Source: Takakia lepidozioides
Lineage: Eukaryota > Streptophyta > Takakiopsida > Takakiales > Takakiaceae
DNA length: 64,000 bases
Direction: 5' to 3'
Assembly: GCA_030704615.1 (NCBI GenBank)
Contig: CM060731.1
Span: 10,044,001-10,108,000, forward strand
The position numbers and the translations under genes are program-made. Shown here piece after piece: positions 32,691 to 44,263 of the stretch (within the stretch, counting starts at the first letter, position 1; every line of letters starts with the position of its first letter). Under the pieces are notes generated by a model. It had not been told where the DNA came from and made no database searches. It saw only the letters and a program-made list of their open reading frames with translations.

Positions 32691-35338
32691 ATGGCGTTTC
32701 ATGCAAGACAAACGGTGGGATCCTGGTTAAGTTCAGGTCAGGAGAATCGGGAGAGAAGTAGAGACGTCAATATGCGCAAAGACGTTTCAAGTGAACCAAT
32801 TACACTCGAGTCTAGTATTGAACAAGGTTCCAAAACTATTCATCGACAAAGATTAGGCAGAGCTACAAATGAGAAACCCATCAAACTACGTAGGGTGAGT
32901 AAGAGCCCGTCAATGCCCACAATCCATGAGGTCTGCTCTAGGTCTGCAAGTCCAAAGCACGATGTTGTTAACCACATGTCCAAACCCCTTAAAGAGCCCA
33001 TACTTCAATCCAAAGCCATCACCACAAAATTATCCTCCAAACCTCAAAGATTTCAGATTTCTAGACAGGAAGAAGAAACCAGCAAACGAGATCTAGCAAA
33101 TAGCACACATAGCAGAGATGAAATGCCATTACTATTAAAGCTATCAGGGACCTTGAAAGATGGTCGGCCAAAAATCAGCGAGTCCTCAAAGCTCGTAGGA
33201 ACAAAATCTAGACCTAGAGGCGTTACGGTACAGCAAAATGTGGTGGTGGTTGTTAATGGGACAAAGGAGCTCACCACATGTGCCCTTGGTTGGGCATTTC
33301 AGCATATTCTTCAGCCAGGGGACTGTGTGACACTTCTAGGAATTATGGAACACGTCGTCACTCCCAGTGAGTACATACTTTGCAACTAAGAGATCCTATG
33401 ATTACAAACTAGTTAGTTTCAATTGAATATCAATTGTGCATGTGTGCAAAAAGGTAATGAAGATTAATGACAAAATTTGATAAATAACTAGACTCTCTTA
33501 AACTTGGTGCTCACCCAATTTTTTTCTGATTTTATGATCAAGTCTTAGAAGCACTCAGATAGCTACATGGAGATTATTTGTAGTCAAAACTCATACTCGA
33601 GTGCACAAGCTATGTTGAGAGAATGTAGAGAATGTGTAGAATGTACTAGCTTATAGAATCATTCATAAGTTTATAATAAGTTTCTTTTGGGAGGGTCCTC
33701 AAAGGGTGTGGATTTTGGGAGCCCTGAGTAGCTAATTCCAAACTTAGTTTCAAAGCCAAAGTGGTTCATTCAAGCACATTGAGGTCATCACACTATAACA
33801 ACTAATATTCAAATTGTAGTTCTAAAGGATCGTCTTTTGACATTCATTGGTGTGTTGGTGTGGGTTTGTGCAGTGGGGTACAAGGTTTTGGCCGGCATTG
33901 TCGGATTAAATCCACTTGTACTGGAATCAGAGATATTGGGCAAGAAGGTGGCCTTTGAGAGCAAACTTTCCGAGATGAAAAAAACAAGTGCAAAGAGAGG
34001 GGTAAATATCTTCCACTATTGATCTACAATATTTTAGGAGTCTCTTTTAGGATGAAATGTGATGGGTCCTTTCAACTTACTTGAATTACCAACATAAAAT
34101 TTGTACATTAGTTCAATGTTTAGTTGACAAGTACTCGTGAAGACTGTTTTCCACACGTTGCAATGCAATCACAAATGTGAAACTTACATATGTTGGGACT
34201 TGGACGCCTCCAAAATGAGTTTTAAGTAAGTCATGATTTAAATTTATCAGGACATGAAGACGGTGCTGATGGTTGCAAACATTGACTGATTGATATTCCA
34301 GATAACTTTGCAAGTCCACATTACACCAGCACCTGTTCCTAGGGTGGCCATTGTAAATGAAGTCCAAGCCCTTCAAGCTACATGGGTAATCTTTGACAGG
34401 TTTGCTCACCATTCAACTCAAGCCCCCATGTCTGTGGATTTGTAGTGCATTAAATGCATAAAATATTTTTTTTCTCCGATTTTTACATGCATGTATAGAA
34501 TATAGATGCGTTCATGAAGGTTTGAATTGAACAACCTAAATTTGTCAACATTGCCCACTTCTTCAATTTACTATAGAACTTTTGAATTCGGAATTTTACA
34601 GTTCATAGGGATGTTGATGTCGCATGGGGCATGGATACCAGGAAGATGATGAAGACGACTGGAAAGTTCTACAGTGACAACCTCGCTTGCCACATTGTCC
34701 GAATGAAGAATGATGGGCACAACATGGAAATAATCTCTTATCTTGGCCACACTACAAACTTCAAGACCTCAATAGATGTAGAGAAATCCGGGGAGTCGCC
34801 ATCCAAGAATAAGGAGTCGAGAAACTTGTTGAAACATGTAGATCAATCCTTGACCTTTTTGAAGAAACTGAAGCTAGCATACTTGCCGAATACACTAACA
34901 TCATTAGCCATACCATCAGTTGGACGAGCTCAGATTATTTCCCTCCCCACAAATTACTTTGTCAATGATTCCCGGATTGATCATCTTCCAAGTCATCGCC
35001 ATGAACAAAGCATGGAGATTCCAAATATTCAAATTCAACAACCTCCACCTTCTGTGGACGAAGCCGATTCCGACATACATGACGTATCGTTCACCGTTGA
35101 CTGTCCCATCAATATGGCAAATCCAGGCTTCAATGAAGTTTCTAATTTGCCCAAACAAGTGAAAGCTACGTACCTGCAACAGGGCCCTATTCCAAGCAAT
35201 AGAACAATGGATCATCAGACTACATCTAGCACAATGATTAGCACTGAGGTATGCACGTATGAGAAAATGTATTTTCATGGTGCGGATCATCTGTACCCTC
35301 CATACTCATCACCTTCAACCATCACGACTAAGTACTAG
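32691..35338 (+). CDS. Universal-stress-protein-domain protein related to USP-kinases but lacking the kinase
   Basis: Four exons fit in phase: 32691-33366, 33874-34001, 34302-34399, 34609-35338 (543 residues; start is the first in-frame ATG, as upstream codons give only TTG). Residues 1-190 are Ser/Lys/Arg-rich and disordered. Then comes the USP-like alpha/beta fold found at the N-terminus of plant USP-kinases (inactive protein kinase SELMODRAFT_444075 type): VVVVVNGTKELTTCALGWAF, QHILQPGDCVTLLGIM, a second strand-helix unit in exon 3 (ITLQVHITPAPVPRVAIVNE, ALQATWVIFD), and CHIVRMK in exon 4. In that family a protein kinase domain follows. Here the last exon instead reads a low-complexity tail (LPSHRHEQSMEIPNIQ, TMDHQTTSSTMIST) and stops at 35338, and no kinase motif lies downstream. 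It may be a truncated paralogue. The exon 4 acceptor (CATAG|G) is chosen because an AG seven bases earlier creates a stop. Confidence 0.62.
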
Positions 35339-35918
35339 AATTGAGATTTGTACATATCATCATTATTATGTCTTCTTAGATCAATAGAAAATTTCCTACT
35401 AAATTTGCAACTGCAGTCTCCTGCAATTAATCATCGGTCCTTTTCTTCTGCCTACAAGAAAACACATGCATCATGTAAAATCAGACTACATGAAAGACAC
35501 ATGAATATTGCATATGTACTTAAGTATACTTGCTACATAACTGCCCATGGCCATAGGCAATGGTCATGAAAACAGCTATGATATTGGGCAAAACAACATG
35601 CAACAAATTGTGACACTTACAGTGTTTCATAAACATGATTTATTTTGGGTCTTTTGGCATCTTGACTTTCACGTCTGGATCTTGACTTTTTCGGTCGTCT
35701 TCACTTTCATGCATTACTGAAACATGTTCCGTTTGGAGTCAGCCAAAATTTAATCATCAAGCCCCTTCTATTTCCGTAGAGTTTATGAACTATAATTGCA
35801 CTACATAAATCTATAGATGTAAAATTCATGAACTTACCAGCAATTCTAGAACTAGTAGTTTTTCTGATCCATAAAGTAGGGAAGTGCCTCGAGCATTGTT
35901 GGATCTTTGGAAGTCCAA
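35339..35918. other. No gene seen
   Basis: A/T-rich 3' flank of the USP-domain gene. It precedes the GC-rich CACTA-like end. Confidence 0.5.
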
Positions 35919-36590
35919 CACTACTACGTTTGGGGGGGGGGGGGGATTGCGATGCCTCAGCGACCTCCAAACGCCGCGCCTAGTGACGGAAATACACTAC
36001 AGCGCCCGGGGCGCGCCGGGGACAAATTGCGACGTCGGGAAGTCGCCGCCACGTCGCTCCCAGAACGTCGCAGATTAGCGACCTAAGGGAATCGCTAATC
36101 CCCCGGGTCCACCTAGCCACGACCAGCGACGTCGGAAAGACGCTGCCCCTCCGGGGCATCGCAATATGGGGACTCCCAGGAGTCGCAACAAAGGGCAGGG
36201 AGGGGGGGGCATCCCTTCCCCTGCGTCATGGGGCAGTCGCAAGGACGTCGCCCATTCCCAGAAATAGCCACGCGCAGGCGTCGCCGGCACGTCGCAGCTT
36301 GACGACACCCGGGAATCGCCATGACGTCGCCGCCATTTGGGGGCGTCGCTAGACCCCCATGGGTAGGGAGGTTCTGTAGTGACGCCCGGGAATCGCACGG
36401 ACGTCGCAGCCCCCGGGGGCCGTCGCTAGCTCCATGGGAGGGCACGTTCGTGTGCGACTCCCTGGAGTCGCAACAACGTCGCAGCCCCTGCGTGACGTCG
36501 CTAGCTCCACGTTGGTGTGGTTCTGTTGCGACGGCTGGGAATCGCATCAGCGTTGCTGGTCGCACCCGGCCGTTGCTGGGTGAGAGGGTA
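35919..36590 (+). mobile_element. CACTA-like terminus with dense GTCGC subterminal repeats
   Basis: CACTACTACGTTTGGGG at 35919 starts a sharply GC-rich tract of about 670 bp, full of short direct and inverted copies of GCGACGTC, AGTCGC and GTCGC (for example 36029-36075, 36122-36140, 36240-36345, 36405-36500, 36525-36560). En/Spm-CACTA elements begin CACTA and carry many short subterminal transposase-binding repeats of this sort. The G-run at 35931-35944 is at the boundary. ORFs across this tract are by-products of GC content. I found no matching opposite terminus. Confidence 0.55.
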
Positions 36591-36812
36591 GCCAGCTGGT
36601 ATTTGGGGTTTTCTTTTCATTTGGGGGGGGGGGGGGTTTCTTGGGGGTTGGGGTGTGCCTCGTGCTTGCATGAAATGCATGCATTCTAATCTATAGGTTA
36701 GATTAGAATCCACATGTCCATTAAGGTTAGAATGAGGATCGAAATGGCAACTGAAGAAATATATACATAAAGCGAGTACTACCTTTACATGTCTCTAACT
36801 GGGAACTATCCC

Positions 36813-39054
36813 TCACTCCTCATCACCTGAGTCATAGGTGTACTTGTCTGAGGAATGCAAGCTACGCTGGGCCTCCAATTTGGAGGATGATGAGGCCGAG
36901 TCCGAGATTACATCATCCTTCGAACCACCCCCTACTACTGGCTCTCCCCCATCCGGCCGAGCCACTGAAATACCCATCCCCACCCCTACAGATGCATTAT
37001 CCTCCGTCAATTGTGGCGTCTTGGCCATTTAGGCTACAAGGGCCTTCCACCCCTGAGTCTTGCAAAAGCTGTGCTCGATGGCGGAGGGATGCCTCTCAAA
37101 TTTCTTTTTCTGCACATGACATACAAATGAAATGACAGGTCAGAATTCATAATGGAAGGGAGAAGCTAAAAAAGAAGAATGGGTATGACAAGAGAAAGAA
37201 CACTTACGAATCGGGTGACAAAACTCTTGCTTTCGCTGGGGCCCCACTTGTATGTTGATTCCGCACACTTCTCGAGGCGGGCTGCAGTTGCCGCACGTCC
37301 CCTTGCGAAGATCTCCACCTTCAGCGCTTCCCTCTCCCCTGCGATGAGAGCCTCCCATGATTCATGTCTAGCCCTTGTCCAGCCCCAACAAAGACACTAT
37401 AAATGTTAATGAACTCCATACCGCAATGAACATGCATTCAAAGACACCAATGACAAGTGAAGTGTGTCTTACCTTGGTTATTCCATGTGGCATGGTCGTT
37501 GGTTCGACCCCCGCCTTGAGTGCCTTGCGAATGGTTTGTCGCGCACGGTATCTCTTGTCCTGGAGGTTCTTTCCCACCAGGTCCAAGAGCTTCCCCTCAT
37601 TCCACTCACCCGGAAATGTGCCCTCAAGTGCTTGCACGAATGCTCGCCTATGGCGATGTGATTGGCGTGGCCAAACAATATGCCAAGGGAACCACCTCGC
37701 CACCAAGTCGAAGGCTACTTTTTTTATGGCCTCCCAATACTCACCAATGGGGTCACCGACCTTATTGGTCTCTAAGTGGGGCACCTTTATCTTTGGCAAA
37801 TCAAGGTTGCGGGGACCCGAGGTCTTTACCTCGTCCACGCTCTTCTGAACTACCTCTCCCTTGTCTTTTGTTGCCCCGCTAATGCCCTCCACCGGCTGCA
37901 CGCTCATCTGAACTAGCTCCCCCTTGTCTTTTGTTCCCCCACTAGTGCCCTCCCCCGGCTGCACCTCTCTCCTTCTACTCCTCTTTCTCTTACGCTCCCT
38001 CTCCTGGGCCTATCCTTTCCCCTTCCCCTCCACTACTTCCCTACCCTCCTTGATGATTAGGGGAACCTCGAGGGCACGACGTCTTTTCCTCTTCCTCTTA
38101 CCGTCCCCACGGGTAGGCACCACCAATGTCCCTGCTTTGTCGGTGGCAATCCCACTGCTTGCCACAAGCTACAAATGCGCCAAGCTCCTGAACACAAAAC
38201 CCACAAAATTAGAAACAAACCAGAAACAAAATGAAAGGCAAAGGAAAGAAAGAAAGGTGAAGGAAAGAGGCTCACCTTTGCGTCCATGACTTCAATGATG
38301 CCCTCGGTCCCCGCTTGTGGTGCACCCCCCATAATGCCCTCTCGGAATAAGGGTGGAAGCCTATCACATGCACTCAATAGGCTCGCAGGCGGCGCCCCAA
38401 AGTCCAGGGTCTTCTTCATTGACCGTTCAGGCGACGGACTTCGCAAGGGGCCCTCCATAGCCAGTGTCACCCTCTCCTCTTCCCCCTCCCTTTCCCGTGC
38501 CCCCTTATTTCCCTCTTCCCTTTTATTGTCTTTCTCCCTCTTCCTTTCCTCCTCCTTCCACCTCATTGCGGCCTCCTTTGAAGCCTCCCTCTTCTCCCAA
38601 GGTGAGGAGGAACCCACCCCCTTCTGAGCCCCCCCCCTTATAAGCCCTTTTGGCTGTAGAAGAAGGGGAAAAGACATTAGCGGTGGGGCTAAGATCAAGT
38701 TGCCCATACCTAGCGGCAGATCTGAGAATGCGCTTCCCTACGTAAAAGTCAGGGCCCTCCATCAGCCCGTGGGGGGGGCGTCCCAGCCTGAACATTGGGT
38801 GCACCACCCTCAAGTGGAGGCTCATCCCCAGCCTCAACCTTCGAGGGCGTGGAGGCCTCGACGGCCTTACGGCTTGGTCCTCTCACATAGCCGCCTATAG
38901 GGCTGGTGAGTTTGGACCAAGTGGACCCTGTCACACGGCCGTCAATGATGATAGCGTTGTCAGGCTTCCCTACCTTAGCGGCAGACGATTTCTTCTCCTT
39001 TGGCGGCACCTTTTCCTTGTCCTTCGGCGGCCCCTTCTCCTTGTCCTTCGCCAT
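36813..39054 (-). pseudogene. TnpA-like protein gene of a CACTA-type element, damaged
   Basis: Minus-strand pieces in order: 39054-38749 (MAKDKEKGPPKDKEKVPPKE, Lys/Pro-rich); near 38740-38630 (GPDFYVGKRILRSAARYG); 38630-38270 (a charged helix and LDFGAPPASLLSACDRLPPL); 38175-38030 (KRKRKRRRALEV, a nuclear-localisation-like cluster); 37964-37480, with two 21-residue repeats (QPGEGTSGGTKDKGELVQ and variant) and a helical block (EWNEGKLLDLVGKNLQDKRY, RARQTIRKALKAG); 37380-37205 (RHESWEALIAGEREALKVEI, WGPSESKSFVTRF); and 37110-36813 (KKFERHPSAIEHSF to an acidic end, YTYDSGDEE). The last blocks resemble the plant transposase (Ptta/En-Spm, TnpA-like) family that binds subterminal repeats. In-frame stops near 38025 and 37030 and frame changes near 38740 indicate decay. 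Confidence 0.5.
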
Positions 39055-39229
39055 ACTACCAGCTTATCCCTGCACCCACAACACTACTACCGTGTGATTT
39101 CACATGCCAAAAACCAACAAGGCCTGACCTTCCCCCTTCCCCTCTCTTCCTCTCCCTCTATCTTTATGTCTCTATATCTTTGTCTCCCCCTTTCTCTCTG
39201 TGCTGATAAGCAAACAATGAAAAGAGGGG

Positions 39230-39660
39230 GGAGGGGGGGGGGGTGGGGTGGGGTGGGTGCTGAGAGCACCAGCACTTGCTGCTGCTGTCAGCCCCCCACC
39301 ATTCCAAAAAAAAAAAAAAAAAGGGTGGGGGGGACTGAGAGCAGCAGCAACAAGTACTTGCTGCTGCAGCTCTCAACGCCCCCCACCATTGCCAAAACCA
39401 AAAAATGAAAGGTCAAGGGGGGGGGCTGTTAAGATCAGCAGCAGCAAGCTCCCACCATTCCACAAACAAAAAATGAAAAGGTGGGGGGGGGGGGGGGGGA
39501 AGTGACTGAGCAGCACCAACAACAAGTGGGAGAGAGGGAGAAAGAGGGAGTGGGGAGGGAAAAAAAAAAAAAACTGAAAAAAAAGGTGGGGGGGGGAGTG
39601 ACCAAGCAGCACCAGCAATCTGAGCAACAGCTGCTCAGTCACCCACTCTCCCCCCAATTT
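39230..39660. repeat. G-rich array with CAG/CTG hairpins
   Basis: Four to five diverged units alternate a poly-G tract (GGTGGGGTGGGGTGGG; runs of 8-18 G at 39230, 39328, 39417, 39482, 39586), a CAG/CTG-rich inverted repeat (AGCAGCAACAAGTACTTGCT at about 39341 is a near-perfect hairpin) and an A-run after CCACCATT(C/G)C. ORFs here are artefacts. The array lies between the leftward TnpA-like gene and the rightward SET/tnp2 genes. Confidence 0.75.
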
Positions 39661-40860
39661 TTTTTTTAAATTTTTTTTCCCCTCATTTCTCCGTTCTAGG
39701 TGCTGCTGGATGCTAAGTGGGATTGCAGAGCAGGGGAAGGAATCGCTTGCCAGAGACTCATCTTAAATGTTGAAAAACTAAACTACTCTATGGTTTTTCT
39801 TGATCCTACCTCTTTCCTTCCTTGATTTTTGAAGAACAAGTGTAATGTTTTCTACGATGGGCTAGTTCGGCCCAGCCAGTGGAAAACCTCTGTTATGTGG
39901 TGACAGCCTGATTTATGATGGCTTGTGTGAGAGACACGCATCTGTTTTCCAGGCCCTAGTTTGCTTTGCTTACCTTATGGTAGTTGGAAACAAAGTGAGA
40001 GGTTGCAAGGAAATGGTTGCTGCAGCTACTCGACTACCTCTGTTGGTAAAGGCCCATGTTATGTTCCAACCCAGATGGCTTTGTTAGCTAGATGCTTAGG
40101 CCAGGGTATGGTGAAGTTTCTGCCTGTGACTATTCGGCTGACACTAAAATATGGCAGTAATATAAATGGTAACTAGTTTTTGAGGCAGCCGGGGTGGTCA
40201 AGTGGAAATACCCCCTGGACATGGTGTAATGACATGGTCAAATGTGGAATGATGTGAAGGGTGTATTGACAGTATCATATATTGTCACAGGATGTGTATG
40301 CAGTCCTTTATATTTATCTTGTTGTGTCATGAGCTTTGATTTTCAGCTGTAGCAAGAAATAAAGGTATAGGGGTATTCTGGAAAACTTACCAGACATATC
40401 CACATCCCATGTGGGGGCAAGCTGTACTACACACCAGTCTAAACAAATACTGGCAAGACAAGGTATTTAAATCTGTGATATCCAGTGTTTTTTTTTTTAA
40501 AGAAAACCCTCCATGACACCCATGGGGTTTTAGTAAGTATGCTTGGATTACAGCTTGCAGACAGTAAATCTGTATGATTATGTGACCTGCACCACATCAA
40601 GGCCAAAATATGGCCAAGTACCCGCCATCCCACCCAGACCTCTGTAAGTGTATCATGATCTTGACTGGTGGTCAATCAACATCAGTGGCATACCCTTTGG
40701 GTTATGAATTATACTGACATGAACACATTACTGTGCATGTATGTAATTCTGGATTTTCTAAGCTTGATGATTGAGGGATGGTGCCACTGTTAAGTGGCTG
40801 ATATGTCTATTTATTCTTTCATGACAATGACCCTAGGGGTCATGTCTTTGTCTTGACATG
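39661..40860. other. No gene seen
   Basis: Ordinary-composition sequence with short frames only and no recognisable protein or RNA feature. Confidence 0.5.
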
Positions 40861-40879
40861 ACAAAAAGAATCTTCCCTC

Positions 40880-41045
40880 TCTCTCCATGAAATTGAAACT
40901 GAAGAACACTTCTTCTATTGTCCTATATACTATGAGATCTGTGGGGATTCCACTGTCTACTCCGTGGAACCCAAACTCTCACCGAAATCTCTCACTATGA
41001 AGATCAGAAATGCATGGTTGCTTACCTGCAGTTGGGCACCTCACG
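40880..41045 (+). mobile_element. LINE family B, C-terminal coding remnant
   Basis: In shifted frames it reads ETEEHFFYCPIYYEI, a LINE zinc-knuckle end, and EDQKCMVAYLQ, matching the block at 60690-60720 (YEDQKCLAAYLHEAL). The nucleotides CACTGTCTACTCCGTGGAAC and GAAGATCAGAAATGCATGG are shared with 60630-60715 after allowing substitutions. Homology ends at about 41045, where the GC/GA repeat array begins. Confidence 0.7.
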
Positions 41046-41046
41046 C

Positions 41047-41640
41047 AGCAGCTCCTTCACGCTGGCGTTCCGCTGGCGCTCCGCCACCAGGTCGCGTGGG
41101 CACACTCCCTCGCTCAAACAACAAAAAAGGGAGAAGAGAGAGAGAGAGAGAGAGCGAGGGAGAGAATGAGGGAGAGAGATAAGGGCGAGAGGGAGAGTGA
41201 GAGCTACGAGGGAGAGAGAAAGAGAGGGAGGGCAGCTCCCTCACACGGCAGCTCCTTCATGCTGGCGGTCCCTCCCGCGGCGCTGGCGCTCCACCAGCAG
41301 GTCACGGGGCGCACTCCCAGCTCGCTCAAACAGCAAAAAAAAACAAAACGACATAGAAGAGGGAGAGAGAGTGTGAGGGAGAGGGATTAGGGCGAGAGGG
41401 AGAGTGAGAGAGAGGGCGCGTACCGGTTTGAACGCCGTGGCGCGTCAGTGTTGTGTCACTGCCGCCGGAAAACACTCCGGTGCGCGGGGTAGTTGCGCCC
41501 GGGAGAGCTCGAGAGCAAAAAAAAACAAAGTAGGGATGGAGGAGGGGAGGGAGGGAGAGGGAGAGGGAGAGGAGGAGGGTGATGGAGAGAGAGATCAGAT
41601 AGAGAGATTGAGAGGGGGAGTGAGAGGCGGTCGGTGCAGC
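41047..41640 (+). repeat. Diverged tandem array, GC-rich block plus GA-rich block, about 190 bp
   Basis: Units begin CAGCTCCTTCA(C/T)GCTGGCG at 41050 and 41249. Each runs through a GC-rich block (TGGCGCTCC(G/A)CCA), then CTCGCTCAAACA(A/G)CAAAAAA, then a long GAGA tract. Two further, more diverged units start near 41418 and 41625. Long ORFs in this interval come from the purine bias and are not genes. Confidence 0.75.
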
Positions 41641-42153
41641 CGCGGCGCGCCAGTGTGACGACCCCACCGAAAAACCTCGGCAGCGATCAGGCGCCTTCGC
41701 GAAGGGAAGAAAGAAGGGGAGAGAAGGGCGGCCACCTTGGCATGACGAGGATCCGCTGCGATGTTGGGGAATTGCACAAGCGTCGCTGCCTTAGGGGGAC
41801 GTCGCACGACAGTCGCAGAGGTGAGTTGAAGAGGCCTCTCATTTTTTATTTTATTTTTTTGGTTTTTTGGGTTATGGGGTTTTTGCAATGATCATTTGGG
41901 TTTTTGGGTCTTTGGCTCTTAGGGTTTTAAGGGTTACATAGTTTAGTTTAGGGTTAGTTATAATATAGTTAGTTTAGGATTAGCTGCAATATAGTTTTGT
42001 TTTTAGGGTTTTTTTTTTTGGTGGGGTGGGGACATATGACTTTACGTTTGTAGGGTTTTCTTTTTCAAGTGTTTCCAAGGGTTGGGAGTATAACTCCTCC
42101 AGAGGTTACAGTGGGTCACAATACGGTACTCTACCTCTCTCTCGTGCTAGGTC

Positions 42154-43961
42154 ATGCCGCGTGTTTATCGATGTGTCACGCTTGAGGATTCGTTGCCGAC
42201 TGTGGCACAACCACCTACTGAGGGCGAGACAGCACGTTCGCCTCGTCTACGAGTTAGGCGGCATCGCCATGTCCGCACAGCTTTGCCCCCACGGCCACCA
42301 CCCCGAGGTCGTAGGCCGCCAAGTCCAGAGGCACGAGCCCTGGGGAGACCCCGCCGGGACCGCCTCCCCAAGATTGAGTGTTGGTGCAGTTGGTGTTGGG
42401 CACGACTACCGGTTGGGAGGACCACACCGATGATGCAGTGACCCCATGTTGTGCAAAAACATTACACTAAGTACGAGATTGCTGATGCAGCAAAGGTAAG
42501 TCGTCCATATATCTTTTCACGTACTCCTCAATTAAAAGTACTATATCTAATGAAACCTCACGTTTATGAATTGAGTATTGATGCATTTCATATCATGCAT
42601 CTTGCAGCCCCGTCTTGATGTCCAAGCTCGCAATTTTTTTTGCTGAAGAGGCATACCGATGCGAGTTTCTTCCTTCTTACGAGCCCCAACCCGTTCTGGA
42701 TGTAAACATTTTTTTCTCGCAACATGACGTAGATGCAGTTTGTGAGGTAGCGGGATACGATGCGCGTTTTTCTATTTTTGGGCACCGGGCTAGGCGTTTG
42801 TCACCGACGCACACACATTCGTCATCCTCGACATCGGCACCCCCATTATCACCATCATCCGCATCGTCCGTTCCTCCTATTGTAGATGGTCTTTCCTCAT
42901 CACCATTGCCATCCGAGGTCCCTCATACCGACCGGATACGTGTCCTTTCCCCTCCATTGCCGAGACCATAGCCGCCATTGAGTCCGAGTTTGACATCCTC
43001 GACATCGGCACCCCCATCATCACCATCATCCGCATCGTCCGTTCCTCCTATTGTACATGTTCTTTCCTCATCACCATCGCCATCCCGGCCATCTCAGCCA
43101 GTACTACCTCCACGCGAGATCCCTCATACCAACCTACGTGTCCCTTCCCCTCCATTGCCGATACCACAGCCGCCACCGAGTCCGTATCCGGGTCCTCCGG
43201 CAGAACGGATGGATCCCACCACCTTTGGGGACTGTGTATGACTGGGACCGATGGATCACTAGGTTCCCACTCTGGGAGAAAGCCCCCCGAAGTGATGGAT
43301 GGGCGCCGCCCCCTAGGAGAGGTGGACCGAAGTTGTTTCGCACGGTTGGTCCACGCCTTCGCCGGCCTGATGACGGCACCATACGTCATCGTGGTGCTAG
43401 GGAGCTATTCATGATGGGAGTCCAACCCCATTTCTACCAATGTCTTGTGCCTTGTCCAGTTCCGATTCTCGAGGGTGAGCCCTTTCTTTTTTGGGGTCGC
43501 ATGTATTGCGTAATGGAGGCAATGGACCCTAGTATGGGTCGCGGATTTTTTTGATGGAGGATGTAGTTTTGGGGGAAGGAGAGGATTCTATAGATTTGTT
43601 CCCCTATTTTGGGCCGAGGTACACCCACCGGGAGTGGCAATTATTGCAGACACACGGCCTTGGGTCCTTGATCCATCCTTACATCCTTGTTGTGAACGAC
43701 AATGATGTAAGGGCGAGAAATTTGGGCCGCAAAGCCCATATTTATTATGACGGAAACCCCGATGTGTACGGCAACGTGTCTGAGCTCATCAACAGTTCAG
43801 TTACCTTACCGCCGGGCCACACCGCCAACGTGTTTCGGGATGAGCGCCATGACGGGGATAGTAGATTGGACCCTAACATCACCATTTTTGTGATGACATG
43901 TGCAATGAGGACTATTAGGGCTGGAGATGAGTTGTTTGCAGAGTATGACTTTAGGTGTTAG
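42154..43961 (+). pseudogene. SET-domain protein gene inside the CACTA-like region, frameshifted
   Basis: Exon 1 (ATG 42154, MPRVYRCVTLEDSLPTVAQ, Arg/Pro-rich) reaches a GT donor at 42495 but has an in-frame TGA at 42437-42439. After the intron, 42607 onward reads QARNFF, shifts frame at a T8 run, then AEEAYRCEFLPSYEPQPVLD, followed by a Pro/Ser-rich region with a 171-bp direct repeat. The C-terminal 170 residues look like a SET lysine-methyltransferase domain: SMGRGFF, a frame change at a T7 run near 43547, DVVLGEGEDSIDLFPYFGPR, YTHREWQLL, YGNVSELINSSVTL (in place of the usual N-H-S-C motif), then RTIRAGDELFAEYDF, where Gly-Asp-Glu-Leu and the final Tyr fit the SET signature. It would methylate a protein lysine if functional, but the altered NHSC site and at least three breaks argue against it. 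It lies just 5' of the tnp2 fragment. Confidence 0.55.
42825..43090 (+). repeat. 171-bp direct repeat in the Pro/Ser linker of the SET gene
   Basis: TCCTCGACATCGGCACCCCC recurs at 42825 and 42996. About 90 bp of each unit is nearly identical (SAPP(L/S)SPSSASSVPPIV). The period of 171 bp keeps the frame. Confidence 0.85.
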
Positions 43962-44263
43962 CCGACTTTCATCATGTGTAGATGGATGTAGGAAGTCATT
44001 TTGTACATTGAGGTGGCTTCCTCCACCGTGTATATATATACATAGACATTGATGTGTATTTGGATGCAATTTTTCATGCTATATTCAAGGGAGTTTGGGT
44101 GGACGTTATATGTGAATTTATATAGTGTTTCCTTCATGTGGTGAAACAATGTATGTATTCCCCTCCAGGTGTGTATAATGTGTACTTTGGGTTTTATCCT
44201 GTATGATAATGAACAACGCCATGTATGGAAACTGATAATGACATGGTTATTTTTGGCATCTTA

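Noticed and set aside
36075-36689. Overlapping ORFs of 100-150 codons in the GC-rich CACTA-like end
   Set aside because: Frames stay open on both strands because of GC-rich short repeats, and the products are unlike any protein family.
38057-41890. Long Arg-, Gly- or Ser-rich ORFs across purine-rich and G-rich tracts
   Set aside because: They arise on both strands from low-complexity composition and share no protein-level pattern.
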